DNA of 64,000 nucleotides from Ilumatobacteraceae bacterium (lineage in GTDB: Bacteria > Actinomycetota > Acidimicrobiia > Acidimicrobiales > Ilumatobacteraceae). Position numbers and translations under genes: made by a program. Each line of letters begins with the position of its first letter. Position 1 is the first letter of the stretch. The stretch covers positions 1 through 64,000 of the forward strand of contig JAJTEL010000007.1 in the NCBI GenBank assembly GCA_021299715.1. The letters run 5' to 3'. Of this stretch, positions 41,333 to 50,606 are shown one piece after another. The notes beneath the pieces were generated by a model. The model did no database searches. It had not been told where the DNA came from and saw nothing but the letters and a program-made list of their open reading frames with translations.

Positions 41333-43243
41333 ATGTTGGACCTCATCTGGCTTGTTCCTGCCCTTCCGCTGACAGGGTTCTTGCTTATTGTTCTCTTCGG
41401 CCGCAAACTCGGTGAGCCGTATGCCGGAGTGCTGGCCACTCTTATGACGGCATCGTCATTTGTTGTGGTGGCGCTCACGTATTTTGAACTTCTCTCGTTG
41501 CCAACAGAAAAGCGACATCACGTCGTCACTTTGTTCTCGTGGCTACCTGTGGGATCTCTCAAGATTGACATGGCATTGCTGGTCGACCCACTCAGCATCA
41601 CCATGGCACTCTTCATCACCGGAATTGGTTCCCTTATTCACTTGTATGCCATTGGCTATATGCACGGTGACCCCAAGTTCCCGAAGTTCTTCATGTATCT
41701 GAACTTGTTCGTCTTCTCCATGCTCATGTTGGTGCTTGGAGAAAACCTGCTGGTTACTTTCTTGGGTTGGGAAGGTGTGGGCGCATGTTCGTACTTCCTT
41801 ATTTCGTTCTGGCACACCCGCGACTCTGCCGCTACCGCTGGTAAGAAAGCGTTTGTTACGAACCGCGTTGGCGACTGGGGAATGATGGTCGCCATGTTCA
41901 TGGCATTCAGTGCCGTCGGAACATTGTCATACGAAGGAATTAATCACGCCGCCGAGAATGGCGGGCTTGCTGCTGTCACCGCAACAGGTATTGCTCTGAT
42001 GTTGTTTGTTGGTGCTTGCGGAAAGAGCGCTCAGTTGCCGTTGTACTTATGGTTGCCCGACGCAATGGAAGGGCCAACTCCCGTTTCTGCGCTTATTCAC
42101 GCTGCAACCATGGTTACGTCGGGTGTGTTCTTGCTCACCCGCATGGCTCCAGTTCTTCATGCGTCGTACCCGTGGGCCGGAGATGTCATTGCCACTGTTG
42201 GTGCCCTCACTGCATTGTTTGCAGCAACTATTGCTGTTGCTCAAACAGACATTAAGAAAGTGCTCGCATATTCAACGGTGTCACAACTTGGATTCATGTT
42301 CTTAGCAATTGGTTCAGGCGCATACGTTGCAGCAATTTTCCACATGGTGACCCATGCATTCTTCAAGGCATTGCTGTTCTTAGGTTCTGGCTCGGTCATT
42401 CACGGAATGCATCACGAGCAAGACATGCGTCGAATGGGAGCGCTTCGGAAGGTCATGCCAATTACTGGGTTCACCTTCATCATCGGCTGGTTGGCTATTG
42501 CAGGCGTACCACCATTTGCGGGCTTCTGGTCAAAAGACGAAATCTTGTTATATGCATTCGCCAATAACCGTGCGCTGTATGTCATTGGTGTAGCTACCGC
42601 ATTACTCACGGCCTACTACATGACGCGTCAAGTCATCATGGTGTTCTATGGCGAGGCTCGTTGGCACGATCATTCCGAAGAGCATGGTGCGCATGGCGAC
42701 CACACACCTCACGAGAGTCCGTGGACAATGTTGACGCCACTTGTTGTATTGGCAGGTTTGTCCGTCGTCGGCGGCGTCATGCAACTTCCGTTTTCGAAAG
42801 AAACGCATTGGTTAGAGCACTGGCTCGAACCAGTTGTTCACCACGCCGAAGCCGACATCTATAAGTCCTGGGCGTACCAGAACAAGTGGTTGTTGTTGGG
42901 CGTTGCCGTCATCATTGCCAGCGCAGGAATTGCTGCATCAATTGCGGTGTATGCAAAAGGCAAGTTCAAGGCAATTGAGCCACAAATTTTGGCCGATGCA
43001 TGGCGCTACGACTCAGCAGTCACTGCTGTTGTGGGCGGACCTGGCTACAAAGCGTTCGATGCTGTTGCAACGTTTGACGCCACTGTGGTTGACGGTGCCG
43101 TGGTAGGTGTTGGTAAAGAAGTGCGTGCGGCAAGTGGGTTGCTCAGCCGCGTTCAGTCTGGGTTCGTTCGTTCGTATGCGCTCATCATCGGAATTGGCGT
43201 GGTACTCATGCTGTCGTGGTTCCTTGTGAGAGGAGTCCTCTGA
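41333..43243 (+). CDS. nuoL: NADH-quinone oxidoreductase subunit L (set 1)
   Basis: 636 residues, antiporter-like pump subunit with the long lateral helix at its C-terminus. GWEGVGACSYFLI (helix 5 glutamate), LWLPDAMEGPTPVSALIHAATMV and AQTDIKKVLAYSTVSQLG are present. A short His-rich loop (HDHSEEHGAHGDH) lies near residue 450. Confidence 0.95.
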   Translation: MLDLIWLVPALPLTGFLLIVLFGRKLGEPYAGVLATLMTASSFVVVALTYFELLSLPTEKRHHVVTLFSWLPVGSLKIDMALLVDPLSITMALFITGIGSLIHLYAIGYMHGDPKFPKFFMYLNLFVFSMLMLVLGENLLVTFLGWEGVGACSYFLISFWHTRDSAATAGKKAFVTNRVGDWGMMVAMFMAFSAVGTLSYEGINHAAENGGLAAVTATGIALMLFVGACGKSAQLPLYLWLPDAMEGPTPVSALIHAATMVTSGVFLLTRMAPVLHASYPWAGDVIATVGALTALFAATIAVAQTDIKKVLAYSTVSQLGFMFLAIGSGAYVAAIFHMVTHAFFKALLFLGSGSVIHGMHHEQDMRRMGALRKVMPITGFTFIIGWLAIAGVPPFAGFWSKDEILLYAFANNRALYVIGVATALLTAYYMTRQVIMVFYGEARWHDHSEEHGAHGDHTPHESPWTMLTPLVVLAGLSVVGGVMQLPFSKETHWLEHWLEPVVHHAEADIYKSWAYQNKWLLLGVAVIIASAGIAASIAVYAKGKFKAIEPQILADAWRYDSAVTAVVGGPGYKAFDAVATFDATVVDGAVVGVGKEVRAASGLLSRVQSGFVRSYALIIGIGVVLMLSWFLVRGVL

Positions 43244-44847
43244 TGTCGTTGTCTACTCTTCTTGCAGCGTCGTCTAGTGCAGAAACGGCAACTCCGTTTC
43301 CTGTCTTGACTCTGCTCATTCTTCTTCCGCTTCTTGGCTCTATCGCTATTGCGTTACACAGCAACCGCCGACCCGAATACATCAAGTTGACGGCCGCATT
43401 GGTCAGCGTTGCTACCGGAGCACTGTCCTTGTGGATGCTTGGGCAGTTCTCCTCTCACGATGGTGGATTCCAATTTGTGTCTCAGCACGACTGGATTTCA
43501 CGCTGGGGAATTTCGTGGCATTTAGGTGTTGACGGCATTTCGCTGTTCCTCGTCGTTCTCACGGGAATTTTGTTCCCTCTCGTGATCTTGGGAATCGACC
43601 CACATCACGACCAGAAGCGGTACATGTCCTGGATCTTGCTTCTCGAAGCTGGCGTCATGGGAAGCTTCCTCAGCCTCGACCTCTTCTTGTTCTTTATCTT
43701 CTTTGAAATTGTTCTTGTCCCCATGTACTTCCTTATTGGCGGTTGGGGTTACGACAAGCGTGTCTACGCAGCAACCAAGTTCTTCTTGTACACAATGTTC
43801 GGATCCGCATTTATGTTGGTGGGCATTGTGGCGACGGCTGCTCTTGCACGTCGCGATATCGGATATCTCACTTTCGACCTCGTCACAATTGCTGAAAAGG
43901 CAAGTTTCTCCACCAACACAGGTCGGTGGCTGTTCTTGTCGTTCGCTATCGCGTTTGCTGTAAAAGTTCCAGTGTTCCCACTTCATACGTGGTTGCCAGA
44001 TGCACACACGCAAGCGCCAACGGGTGGTTCAGTCATCCTCGCTGGCGTTCTGTTGAAAATGGGAACATACGGATTCCTTCGTTTCGGTCTGTATTTGTTC
44101 CCAGAAGCAACGGTGTGGGCAAAACCTGTTTTCCTCACATTGGCCACTATCGGAATTCTGTATGGGGCTATTGCCGCAACAATGCAGAAAGACCTCAAGC
44201 GCTTGGTGGCGTATTCGTCTGTGGCTCACCTTGGTTTCATTGTTCTCGGAACATTCGCAATTACGTCCCAATCACTCACAGGCAGTGTGGTGCAAATGGT
44301 GAACCACGGCGTTTCCACTGGTGCACTGTTCTTGTTGGTCGGAATGATCTATGAGCGTCGCCACACACGTGTCATTGCAGAGTTAAAGGGAATTCAATCT
44401 GTGGCGCCCATTTTTGCTGCGGCTTTCATGGTGGTCATGTTGTCGTCAATTGGCGTTCCCGGTTTGAATGGTTTCGTCGGTGAGTTCTTGGTTCTTATCG
44501 GTTCATTTGAAACGGCTCGTTGGTGGACAATTGTTGCGGCCACCGGTGTCATCTTGGCCGCGTTGTACTTGTTGTGGGCGTACCAGCGTGTCTTCCACGG
44601 TGAACCAGACGACGCCAATTCGTCCTTCCCAGAGATCACGTTGAAGGAAGGCGCACTTCTCTTGGTGTTCATCGGACTTATTGGTTTCACCGGTTTGTAT
44701 CCAAAGCCAATGCTTGAACGGATCGAGCCATCGGTCGATCGTCTCATTACCCACGTGGAAGAGCGTTCTGATTATGTTGCGCCGGCGGGGGCAAAGCACG
44801 ACTCGTCCACCCATTCTGACCATTCCGACGACAAGGGAGGCGAGTGA
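43243..44847 (+). CDS. nuoM: NADH-quinone oxidoreductase subunit M (set 1)
   Basis: 534 residues, antiporter-like subunit. FFEIVLVPMYFLIGGWG carries the helix 5 glutamate. HTWLPDAHTQAPTGGSVILA and KRLVAYSSVAHLGFI are conserved. I take the ATG overlapping the nuoL stop (TGATG). The C-terminus ends in a His/Asp/Ser tail. Confidence 0.94.
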   Translation: MSLSTLLAASSSAETATPFPVLTLLILLPLLGSIAIALHSNRRPEYIKLTAALVSVATGALSLWMLGQFSSHDGGFQFVSQHDWISRWGISWHLGVDGISLFLVVLTGILFPLVILGIDPHHDQKRYMSWILLLEAGVMGSFLSLDLFLFFIFFEIVLVPMYFLIGGWGYDKRVYAATKFFLYTMFGSAFMLVGIVATAALARRDIGYLTFDLVTIAEKASFSTNTGRWLFLSFAIAFAVKVPVFPLHTWLPDAHTQAPTGGSVILAGVLLKMGTYGFLRFGLYLFPEATVWAKPVFLTLATIGILYGAIAATMQKDLKRLVAYSSVAHLGFIVLGTFAITSQSLTGSVVQMVNHGVSTGALFLLVGMIYERRHTRVIAELKGIQSVAPIFAAAFMVVMLSSIGVPGLNGFVGEFLVLIGSFETARWWTIVAATGVILAALYLLWAYQRVFHGEPDDANSSFPEITLKEGALLLVFIGLIGFTGLYPKPMLERIEPSVDRLITHVEERSDYVAPAGAKHDSSTHSDHSDDKGGE

Positions 44848-46334
44848 TGTTCGCAGCAGGACTCAGTGCTCCTGACATTCAGTGGGCTCAACTTGTTCCG
44901 TTACTTGTCTTGTTGGGAGGCGCATGTGTGCTGTTGCTCAGCACATTGGCAGGTTCTCTCCCTCGTTGGGTAGCACCTAGCCTTACCATCGCAACTACCT
45001 TTGCGGCGCTTGTTGTCTCAGCAGTGCGCTGGAATGAGTTGTACTACAACAAGGGTTCGTACTTGGTTGCGGACGCCATTGCTGAAGATCGCTTCTCTAT
45101 GTTTGCCACCATCGTCATTCTTGTGGCGGTTGTGTGCGCAGCGTTGTTGATGTCGTCACACCATGACAATGCGAATGGTGATGCATTAGAGAATTACGCA
45201 CTGTTATTGACATCTGCCATTGGCGCCATCGTGATGGTGGCAGCAAACAATCTCATCGTCATGTTCCTTGGGCTTGAAATCTTGAGTTTGTCGTTGTATC
45301 TCATGGCCGCAAGCGATCGCCGGCGCGAGCAAAGTCAAGAAGCTGGCTTGAAATACTTCATTCTTGGCGGTTTTGCATCCGCATTCTTGTTGTACGGAAT
45401 TGCTCTTGTGTACGGAGCAACAGGTGCCATCAGCATTTCTGGCATCTCAGAGCGTCTTGCTGGCGAACTCACCACAGGTAACAAGGATGCGTTGCTTCTC
45501 ATTGGTATCGGGTTGATTTTGGTTGGCCTCGGATTCAAAGTGTCGGCTGCGCCGTTCCAAGTGTGGACTCCCGATGTCTATGAAGGCGCTCCAACATCGG
45601 TTACCTCATACATGGCGTCAGCGGGCAAAGTCGCCGCGTTCGCCGCACTGCTGCGCTTGTTTATGTCGGGGCTCACTACGCGTGTTGACGATTGGCGACC
45701 AGTGATTTGGGTACTTGCTGCCCTCACAATTTTTGTTGGTTCCACAATGGCGGTCGTCCAAACAAATGTGAAGCGCATGTTGGCGTATTCGTCAATTAGT
45801 CACGCTGGTTTTGTACTCGTGGGTGTAGAGGCAGCGTCACATCGCGGAAGCGACGGATTGGCTTCGTCAATGGCGTACCTTGCCATTTACACAATGTTGG
45901 TGATGGGTTCTTTCGCCATCTTGGTGACCGTTGCTGGCCAAGAAGATTCAGCAACGTCGCTCGATTCATTCAAGGGTCTTGCACAACGGCGCCCAATTTT
46001 GGCGCTTGCCTTTAGTGCATTGCTGTTTGCACAAGCGGGAGTTCCATTTACGTCCGGTTTCGTAGCAAAGTTTGGTGTCATCAAGTCGGCTGTTGAAGCC
46101 GAGTCCTATGCCATTGCAGTCGTTGCCATGGTGGGTGCAGTGATTGGTGCGTTTCTGTACCTTCGCATCATGGTCAGCATGTGGATGGAAGATCCCACAA
46201 ACACAGAGAAGGTAACTATCCCTCGCCCTGCTGGTGTGGTCATTGCTGCTTCTGTTGCGTTTGCTTTGATCGTGGGCTTCTTCCCAGGACTTCTTTTAGA
46301 CGCAGCAAAATTGGTTCGATTCGTTCCGCTCTGA
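44847..46334 (+). CDS. nuoN: NADH-quinone oxidoreductase subunit N (set 1)
   Basis: 495 residues, antiporter-like subunit nearest the quinone arm among L, M and N. FLGLEILSLSLYLMAA, PDVYEGAPTSVTSYMASAGK and KRMLAYSSISHAGF are signatures. GGAGG lies 7 nt before the ATG, which overlaps the nuoM stop (TGATG). It closes the 20-kb gene run and ends 11 bp before the convergent hydrolase gene. Confidence 0.94.
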   Translation: MFAAGLSAPDIQWAQLVPLLVLLGGACVLLLSTLAGSLPRWVAPSLTIATTFAALVVSAVRWNELYYNKGSYLVADAIAEDRFSMFATIVILVAVVCAALLMSSHHDNANGDALENYALLLTSAIGAIVMVAANNLIVMFLGLEILSLSLYLMAASDRRREQSQEAGLKYFILGGFASAFLLYGIALVYGATGAISISGISERLAGELTTGNKDALLLIGIGLILVGLGFKVSAAPFQVWTPDVYEGAPTSVTSYMASAGKVAAFAALLRLFMSGLTTRVDDWRPVIWVLAALTIFVGSTMAVVQTNVKRMLAYSSISHAGFVLVGVEAASHRGSDGLASSMAYLAIYTMLVMGSFAILVTVAGQEDSATSLDSFKGLAQRRPILALAFSALLFAQAGVPFTSGFVAKFGVIKSAVEAESYAIAVVAMVGAVIGAFLYLRIMVSMWMEDPTNTEKVTIPRPAGVVIAASVAFALIVGFFPGLLLDAAKLVRFVPL

Positions 46335-46345
46335 GAACAACAACA

Positions 46346-47044
46346 TCAAAGTTCTTGTGCGGCTTGCGCAACTAATTCGCTGAACAATCCTTGATTGTGC
46401 GGATCATCTGCAGCGGTGTCTTCTGGATGCCATTGGACACCAACTACCCACGTCGCTGTCGTGTGCTCAACAGCCTCAATAGTTCCATCATGGAATGTGC
46501 CTACAACCGCTAAGTCAGCGGCAAGTTCGTCTATTGCTTGATGATGAAATGAATGAACAAGCGGTTCATGTGTTCCCATCGCGCGCGACACGCGACATCC
46601 GGGTACAAGTTGCACATCGTGCATGGTGTCTCGGTGGTCGGGAGTTGTTTCCAAGTGCTGGATCAGTGTTCCACCAAGAGCCACATTCAGAATCTGGTGT
46701 CCGCGACAAATTGCGAGAATAGGAATATCTCTTTCAATCGCACGGCGAAGGGCCACAATTTCAAACTCATCAATGAACTCATTGACGCCGTATAGACGTG
46801 CACGTTCGGTGTGTCCATAACTAGTGGGAGACACATCTCCTCCGCCCAGCAACACCATTCCATCGCATCGGTCAACAGTGGCTCGAATCAAGTCATGGTT
46901 ATCTGTTGGTGGAAGAACAACAGGTAGTCCACCTGCTCGTTGCACTGCATCTGCATAAAAGCGCCCACCACTCACGACAGGAGTGCGTTGTCCTTGCGCT
47001 TCGTCGCTTCGTCGACCCGGAATAACAATGAGTGGTGCGCTCAT
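46346..47044 (-). CDS. Class I glutamine amidotransferase-like hydrolase, PuuD/peptidase C26 family
   Basis: 232 residues. The nucleophile Cys113 lies in LAICRGHQILNVA, LLGGGDVSPTSYG is the oxyanion-side strand, and the catalytic His-x-Glu appears in VGVQWHPED. The family hydrolyses gamma-glutamyl amides such as gamma-glutamyl-GABA in putrescine breakdown; no other puu gene is near, so the substrate is open. Its ATG overlaps the ilvA stop as ATGA, so it is second in that operon. Confidence 0.88.
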   Translation of the reverse strand: MSAPLIVIPGRRSDEAQGQRTPVVSGGRFYADAVQRAGGLPVVLPPTDNHDLIRATVDRCDGMVLLGGGDVSPTSYGHTERARLYGVNEFIDEFEIVALRRAIERDIPILAICRGHQILNVALGGTLIQHLETTPDHRDTMHDVQLVPGCRVSRAMGTHEPLVHSFHHQAIDELAADLAVVGTFHDGTIEAVEHTTATWVVGVQWHPEDTAADDPHNQGLFSELVAQAAQEL

Positions 47045-48252
47045 CCGGGCGTAACTTCATCGACAACGTAGCCACCAGATGTTGCCGCTGCAATCACTGC
47101 TGCTGCGTGTTCGCGCGAACGAATCTCAAGAACCACTTGCACGCCTGTTTCACGCACGTGGAGGTCAACACCTTCGCGTACGTGTTCTACTTCAATAAGG
47201 TTTGCACCTGCCTGAGCAAACAAGGTGAGCAGTCCTGCAAGTCCGCCTGGTCTGTCGGAAATACGAACGAACAGAATGAGGCGACGTCCTGCTTGTGTTT
47301 CGTGACGACGAATGAGATTGGGAACAAGTCCAAGGTCAACGTTTCCACCAGAAAGAACAACACATGTTGTTCCGGTGGACGATGGCGTGACTTGCTTACT
47401 CAACAAAGCCGAGACCCCCACCGCTCCGCCACCTTCTACGTACAACTTTGCGCGATCCATTAAGAGAACCATTGCGTCGGCAACAAGATCTTCTTCAACG
47501 ACAACAATGTCGTCTACCCATTTCTCAATGATGGGGCGCGTGAATTCGCCAGGTTCCTTTACGGCAATACCATCGGCCAACGTGACGATTGGGCCGTCTG
47601 CTGGTGGTGCACCGGCATAGGGTGCGCATGCGCGAACTTGAACACCAATCACGCGAACGTGCGGTTTTAGTTGTTTCACTGCGAGGGCAACGCCACCTGT
47701 GAGTCCGCCACCACCAAGCGGAACAATGACAGTTTCCAAGTCATCGATGTCTTCAATGAGTTCAAGTCCGAGTGTGGCTTGGCCTGCAACAACCATTGGA
47801 TCATCAAACGGATGACAGAAATTCATTCCGGTGTTGTCTGCATGTTGGCGTGCAATGTGTACTGCATCGGACAATGTGTCGCCACCTTCGGTGAGTGTTG
47901 CACCGTACGAACGCACTGCTTCCATCTTTGATAAGGACGCACCAGCAGGAACAAAGATTTGGCACGGAACACCAAAGTGTCGCGCAGCAAATGCGAGTGA
48001 CTGAGCGTGGTTACCTGCGCTACCGGCAACCACGCCTTGCGATGCAAGTGATCCAAGCGACGCGAGCTTGTTCATGCCACCACGAATCTTGAAAGAACCA
48101 GTTCGTTGCAAGTTCTCGGCCTTAAACACAACAGTGCCACCACATCGTTCAGACAATGCCGCTGACTCCGTGATGGGTGTGTGCTTCACCACGCCACTGC
48201 CTGCCTGACGGGCTGCGTGGATTGTGGAGAGATCGATAGGGAAGTCGGCCAT
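47041..48252 (-). CDS. ilvA: Threonine ammonia-lyase with C-terminal ACT domain
   Basis: 403 residues, PLP fold type II. PLP lysine Lys55 lies in GSFKIRGG, the phosphate-binding loop is GGGGLTGG, and SAGNHAQSLAFAA is the substrate loop. Residues from about 325 form an ACT domain (LFVRISDRPGGLAGLL) for amino-acid feedback. It deaminates threonine to 2-oxobutanoate, the entry to isoleucine synthesis. The single ACT domain and length fit the shorter TdcB/IlvA-ACT class. TACGGT lies 9 nt before the ATG. Confidence 0.93.
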   Translation of the reverse strand: MADFPIDLSTIHAARQAGSGVVKHTPITESAALSERCGGTVVFKAENLQRTGSFKIRGGMNKLASLGSLASQGVVAGSAGNHAQSLAFAARHFGVPCQIFVPAGASLSKMEAVRSYGATLTEGGDTLSDAVHIARQHADNTGMNFCHPFDDPMVVAGQATLGLELIEDIDDLETVIVPLGGGGLTGGVALAVKQLKPHVRVIGVQVRACAPYAGAPPADGPIVTLADGIAVKEPGEFTRPIIEKWVDDIVVVEEDLVADAMVLLMDRAKLYVEGGGAVGVSALLSKQVTPSSTGTTCVVLSGGNVDLGLVPNLIRRHETQAGRRLILFVRISDRPGGLAGLLTLFAQAGANLIEVEHVREGVDLHVRETGVQVVLEIRSREHAAAVIAAATSGGYVVDEVTPG

Positions 48253-48260
48253 GCGTCACC

Positions 48261-48267
48261 TACCGTA
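48261..48267. promoter_or_regulatory. Symmetric TAnnnTA element serving ilvA and the GATase gene
   Basis: TACCGTA reads TACCGT on the plus strand, 7 nt before the GATase ATG, and TACGGT on the minus strand, 9 nt before the ilvA ATG. The two start codons are only 21 bp apart. Confidence 0.5.
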
Positions 48268-48273
48268 GTGGTC

Positions 48274-48981
48274 ATGCGTGCAGCCCTTATTGCGAACAGT
48301 GGTGATGCCGACCCAGGTTTTGTTGGTCGCTCCCTGCGCCAACGCGGATTTTCGTTTACCGAATTCATTCGCGAGTACTGGGAGGAGTGGCCATCTCTAG
48401 GCGGAATCGACCTGGTGGTGTCCATGGGCTCATCCTGGAGTACCTACTGGGAGAAGCACTCTGGGCCAATTACGACGGAGCAACATCTCATTCGCCAAGC
48501 CATAGCGAACGGCATCCCGGTATTGGGTATCTGTTTTGGTGGTCAACAGTTAGCCACCGTCCTCGGTGGAACTGTCACAAATGCACAAAGTCCTGAAATT
48601 GGCTGGTTTCGGGTGGAAAATGTGCCAGAAACGGCCGAATCTGCCCCGAAATGCCTCACAGAAGGACCCTGGATGCAGTGGCACTACGACCGATTCTCAG
48701 TTCCATCGGGTGCCACCGTGTTGGCTGAATCTCCGGTGGGACCTCAGGCCATTGTGTGTGGCCGTGCGCTTGGCCTTCAGTTTCACCCCGAAGCCACCGA
48801 GTCGATTGTTCGGCAGTGGTCAGCGGGTGAGGGGGTTGACGAACTCGCGTCTCTGAAAATCTCCCCTCAGAATCTGCTGGCTGAGACGTCCGACACAGTG
48901 GTGGACGCCGAGCGGCGTTGCGACGAATTAGTGGCCTGGTTCCTGGACGATGTGGCACAAAGGCACATACACACGCCCTGA
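48274..48981 (+). CDS. Type 1 glutamine amidotransferase (GMP synthase-like)
   Basis: 235 residues. Nucleophile Cys87 in GICFGGQQLA, and His-Pro-Glu in GLQFHPEATE. MQWHYDRF is a conserved stretch of stand-alone amidotransferases of this kind, which act on unknown amide donors or gamma-glutamyl compounds. The ATG at 48274 is set by the -10 box 7 nt upstream and by the start of the first beta strand (MRAALIANSGDAD). It precedes the second nuo cluster by 54 bp. Confidence 0.85.
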   Translation: MRAALIANSGDADPGFVGRSLRQRGFSFTEFIREYWEEWPSLGGIDLVVSMGSSWSTYWEKHSGPITTEQHLIRQAIANGIPVLGICFGGQQLATVLGGTVTNAQSPEIGWFRVENVPETAESAPKCLTEGPWMQWHYDRFSVPSGATVLAESPVGPQAIVCGRALGLQFHPEATESIVRQWSAGEGVDELASLKISPQNLLAETSDTVVDAERRCDELVAWFLDDVAQRHIHTP

Positions 48982-48998
48982 TTTCAGGCAGTGAAGTT

Positions 48999-49017
48999 GG
49001 GGGCGTAATGGGCCCCC
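48999..49017 (+). terminator. GC-rich hairpin between the GATase gene and nuoA of set 2
   Basis: GGGGGC (48999 to 49004) pairs with GCCCCC (49012 to 49017) around a 7-nt loop, but no good T-run follows. It overlaps where the -35 region of the nuoA promoter would fall, so it may terminate the GATase transcript or be part of control. Confidence 0.35.
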
Positions 49018-49021
49018 GTAG

Positions 49022-49027
49022 TAGTTT
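49022..49027 (+). promoter_or_regulatory. -10 element of the second nuo operon
   Basis: TAGTTT followed by 8 nt and the ATG of nuoA at 49036, implying a leaderless or near-leaderless 10.5-kb operon. Confidence 0.45.
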
Positions 49028-49035
49028 CGATAGCG

Positions 49036-49401
49036 ATGTCTCCGTTCCTACGGTCCTATCTCACTGTTGTGTGGTTTGGCCTTGCCGCTTTTTTGATAGC
49101 CGGATTGCTGCTGGGTATCTCTGCATTGGTCCGACCCAACAAGCCAACTGCTGAAAAGTTGCTCACCTATGAAAGCGGTGTAGACCCCGTTGGCGAAGGT
49201 TGGTCGCAAAGCCAAATTCGCTATTACGTCTTCGCACTTCTTTTCGTCATCTTCGATGTTGAAGCAGTCTTCATTTTCCCGTGGGCAACCCAACTTGAAC
49301 GTTACGCAGTCTTTGGACTCGTCGAAATGGGTGTCTTTGTTGGTGTTCTTTTGCTCGGTCTCGTCTACGCGTGGCGCAAGGGCGTCCTTCGCTGGGTTTA
49401 G
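49036..49401 (+). CDS. nuoA: NADH dehydrogenase-like subunit A (complex I set 2)
   Basis: 121 residues, three helices. [20 protein letters not shown] and [21 protein letters not shown] show the NuoA family. It has Ser in place of the first-loop cysteine found in set 1 (YESG versus YECG). It is the first gene of the 11-subunit cluster. Confidence 0.92.
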   Translation: MSPFLRSYLTVVWFGLAAFLIAGLLLGISALVRPNKPTAEKLLTYESGVDPVGEGWSQSQIRYYVFALLFVIFDVEAVFIFPWATQLERYAVFGLVEMGVFVGVLLLGLVYAWRKGVLRWV

Positions 49402-49420
49402 GAAGAAGGAATTCACTCGT

Positions 49421-49975
49421 ATGGGTCTTGTAGATCGTGGTCGCCTTCCAAAGCCACTTACCTCTCTCTTTAACCTTGGTCGTTCATACAGCTTGTGGGT
49501 GTACCAGTGGGGTCTTGCATGTTGCGCCATTGAAATGGGTGCAGCATTCGGCTCGCCCCGTTATGACGTCATGCGTCTTGGTGTGATTCCTTTGCCCGCG
49601 TCTCCTCGACAAGCAGACCTTGTTGTTATTTCTGGAACGGTTACAGACAAGATGGCGCCCGCCATCAAGCGTTTGTATGAACAGATGCCAGAGCCGAAGT
49701 ACGTCATCTCAATGGGAAGCTGCGCAAACTGCGGCGGTCCCTACTGGGACAGCTACTCGGTAACAAAAGGTGTCGACCAAATCATTCCGGTCGATGTGTA
49801 TGTACCCGGATGCCCTCCACGTCCAGAAGCATTGCTTGAAGGAATCGTTCTGTTGCAACAACGAATTAAGAACGAAGACATGGGTGCACGTTGGCGGGGC
49901 GAAGGTACAAAGCCAATGAGCGTGGTCGACGGTGAGTCGGCTGAAAAGGGAGGTGTTCCCGTTGTCGTCAACTGA
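49421..49975 (+). CDS. nuoB: NADH dehydrogenase-like subunit B (set 2)
   Basis: 184 residues. N2-cluster ligands: Cys34 and Cys35 in [19 protein letters not shown] and [11 protein letters not shown]. All four are intact, so the electron path to quinone is complete. The ATG has AAGGA 10 nt upstream. Confidence 0.94.
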   Translation: MGLVDRGRLPKPLTSLFNLGRSYSLWVYQWGLACCAIEMGAAFGSPRYDVMRLGVIPLPASPRQADLVVISGTVTDKMAPAIKRLYEQMPEPKYVISMGSCANCGGPYWDSYSVTKGVDQIIPVDVYVPGCPPRPEALLEGIVLLQQRIKNEDMGARWRGEGTKPMSVVDGESAEKGGVPVVVN

Positions 49976-50606
49976 TACCGCAACTGAAGCACCGCGCGAC
50001 GAACGTCGTGATGGCGAAATGGCGCGCATTACCGCAGCGCTTGGTGCAGCCGTTCTCGACTCGCTCGTGAAGCCCAACGACGACATGTGGATTCGCGTAT
50101 CGGCCGACGCATGGCGCACCACGGGTGAAACCTTGAAGTCACTCGGTTACACATATTTTTGTTTCTTGTCGGGCATCGATTGGTTACCCTCACCGTTTGG
50201 AAAAGGTGAAGACGATCCCACCGAGCCAACACCAGAGCGAGATTCCACTATTAAGCAGGGATACACCGGCGGTGCGACACGTTTTCAAGTTATTACGCGA
50301 GTGATGCAGCCGTTCACATCTCTTGGTGTCAACATCAAAGTTGATATCGACGATTCACTCGCTATCGATTCGTGGTGTTCGGTCTACGCCGGTGCAAACT
50401 GGCACGAACGCGAAACTCATGAGATGTTCGGCATTGGTTTCAATGGCCATCCCGACCTGCGCAATATGTACTTGCCTTCAGACTTTGAAGGATTCCCGCT
50501 TCGTAAAGATTTCCCGTTGCTCGCTCGCATCGTGAAGCCTTGGCCGGGAATTGTCGATGTTGAACCACTTCCGGGCGACGATGAAGAGGAAGGCGAAGCA
50601 TCATGA
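49962..50606 (+). CDS. nuoC: NADH dehydrogenase-like subunit C (set 2)
   Basis: 214 residues from TTG 49962. [19 protein letters not shown] and PLRKDFPL are the family signature. It is longer than the set 1 copy owing to a central insert ([19 protein letters not shown]). The start is uncertain: TTG 49962 has GGGAGG 8 nt upstream and overlaps nuoB by 14 nt; GTG 49953 and ATG 50019 are alternatives. Confidence 0.9.
   Translation: MSSTDTATEAPRDERRDGEMARITAALGAAVLDSLVKPNDDMWIRVSADAWRTTGETLKSLGYTYFCFLSGIDWLPSPFGKGEDDPTEPTPERDSTIKQGYTGGATRFQVITRVMQPFTSLGVNIKVDIDDSLAIDSWCSVYAGANWHERETHEMFGIGFNGHPDLRNMYLPSDFEGFPLRKDFPLLARIVKPWPGIVDVEPLPGDDEEEGEAS

Noticed and set aside
49932-49961. GTG at 49932 as the start of nuoC in set 2
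   Set aside because: It would overlap nuoB by 44 bp, while TTG 49962 has a clear GGGAGG at good spacing. The choice remains uncertain.
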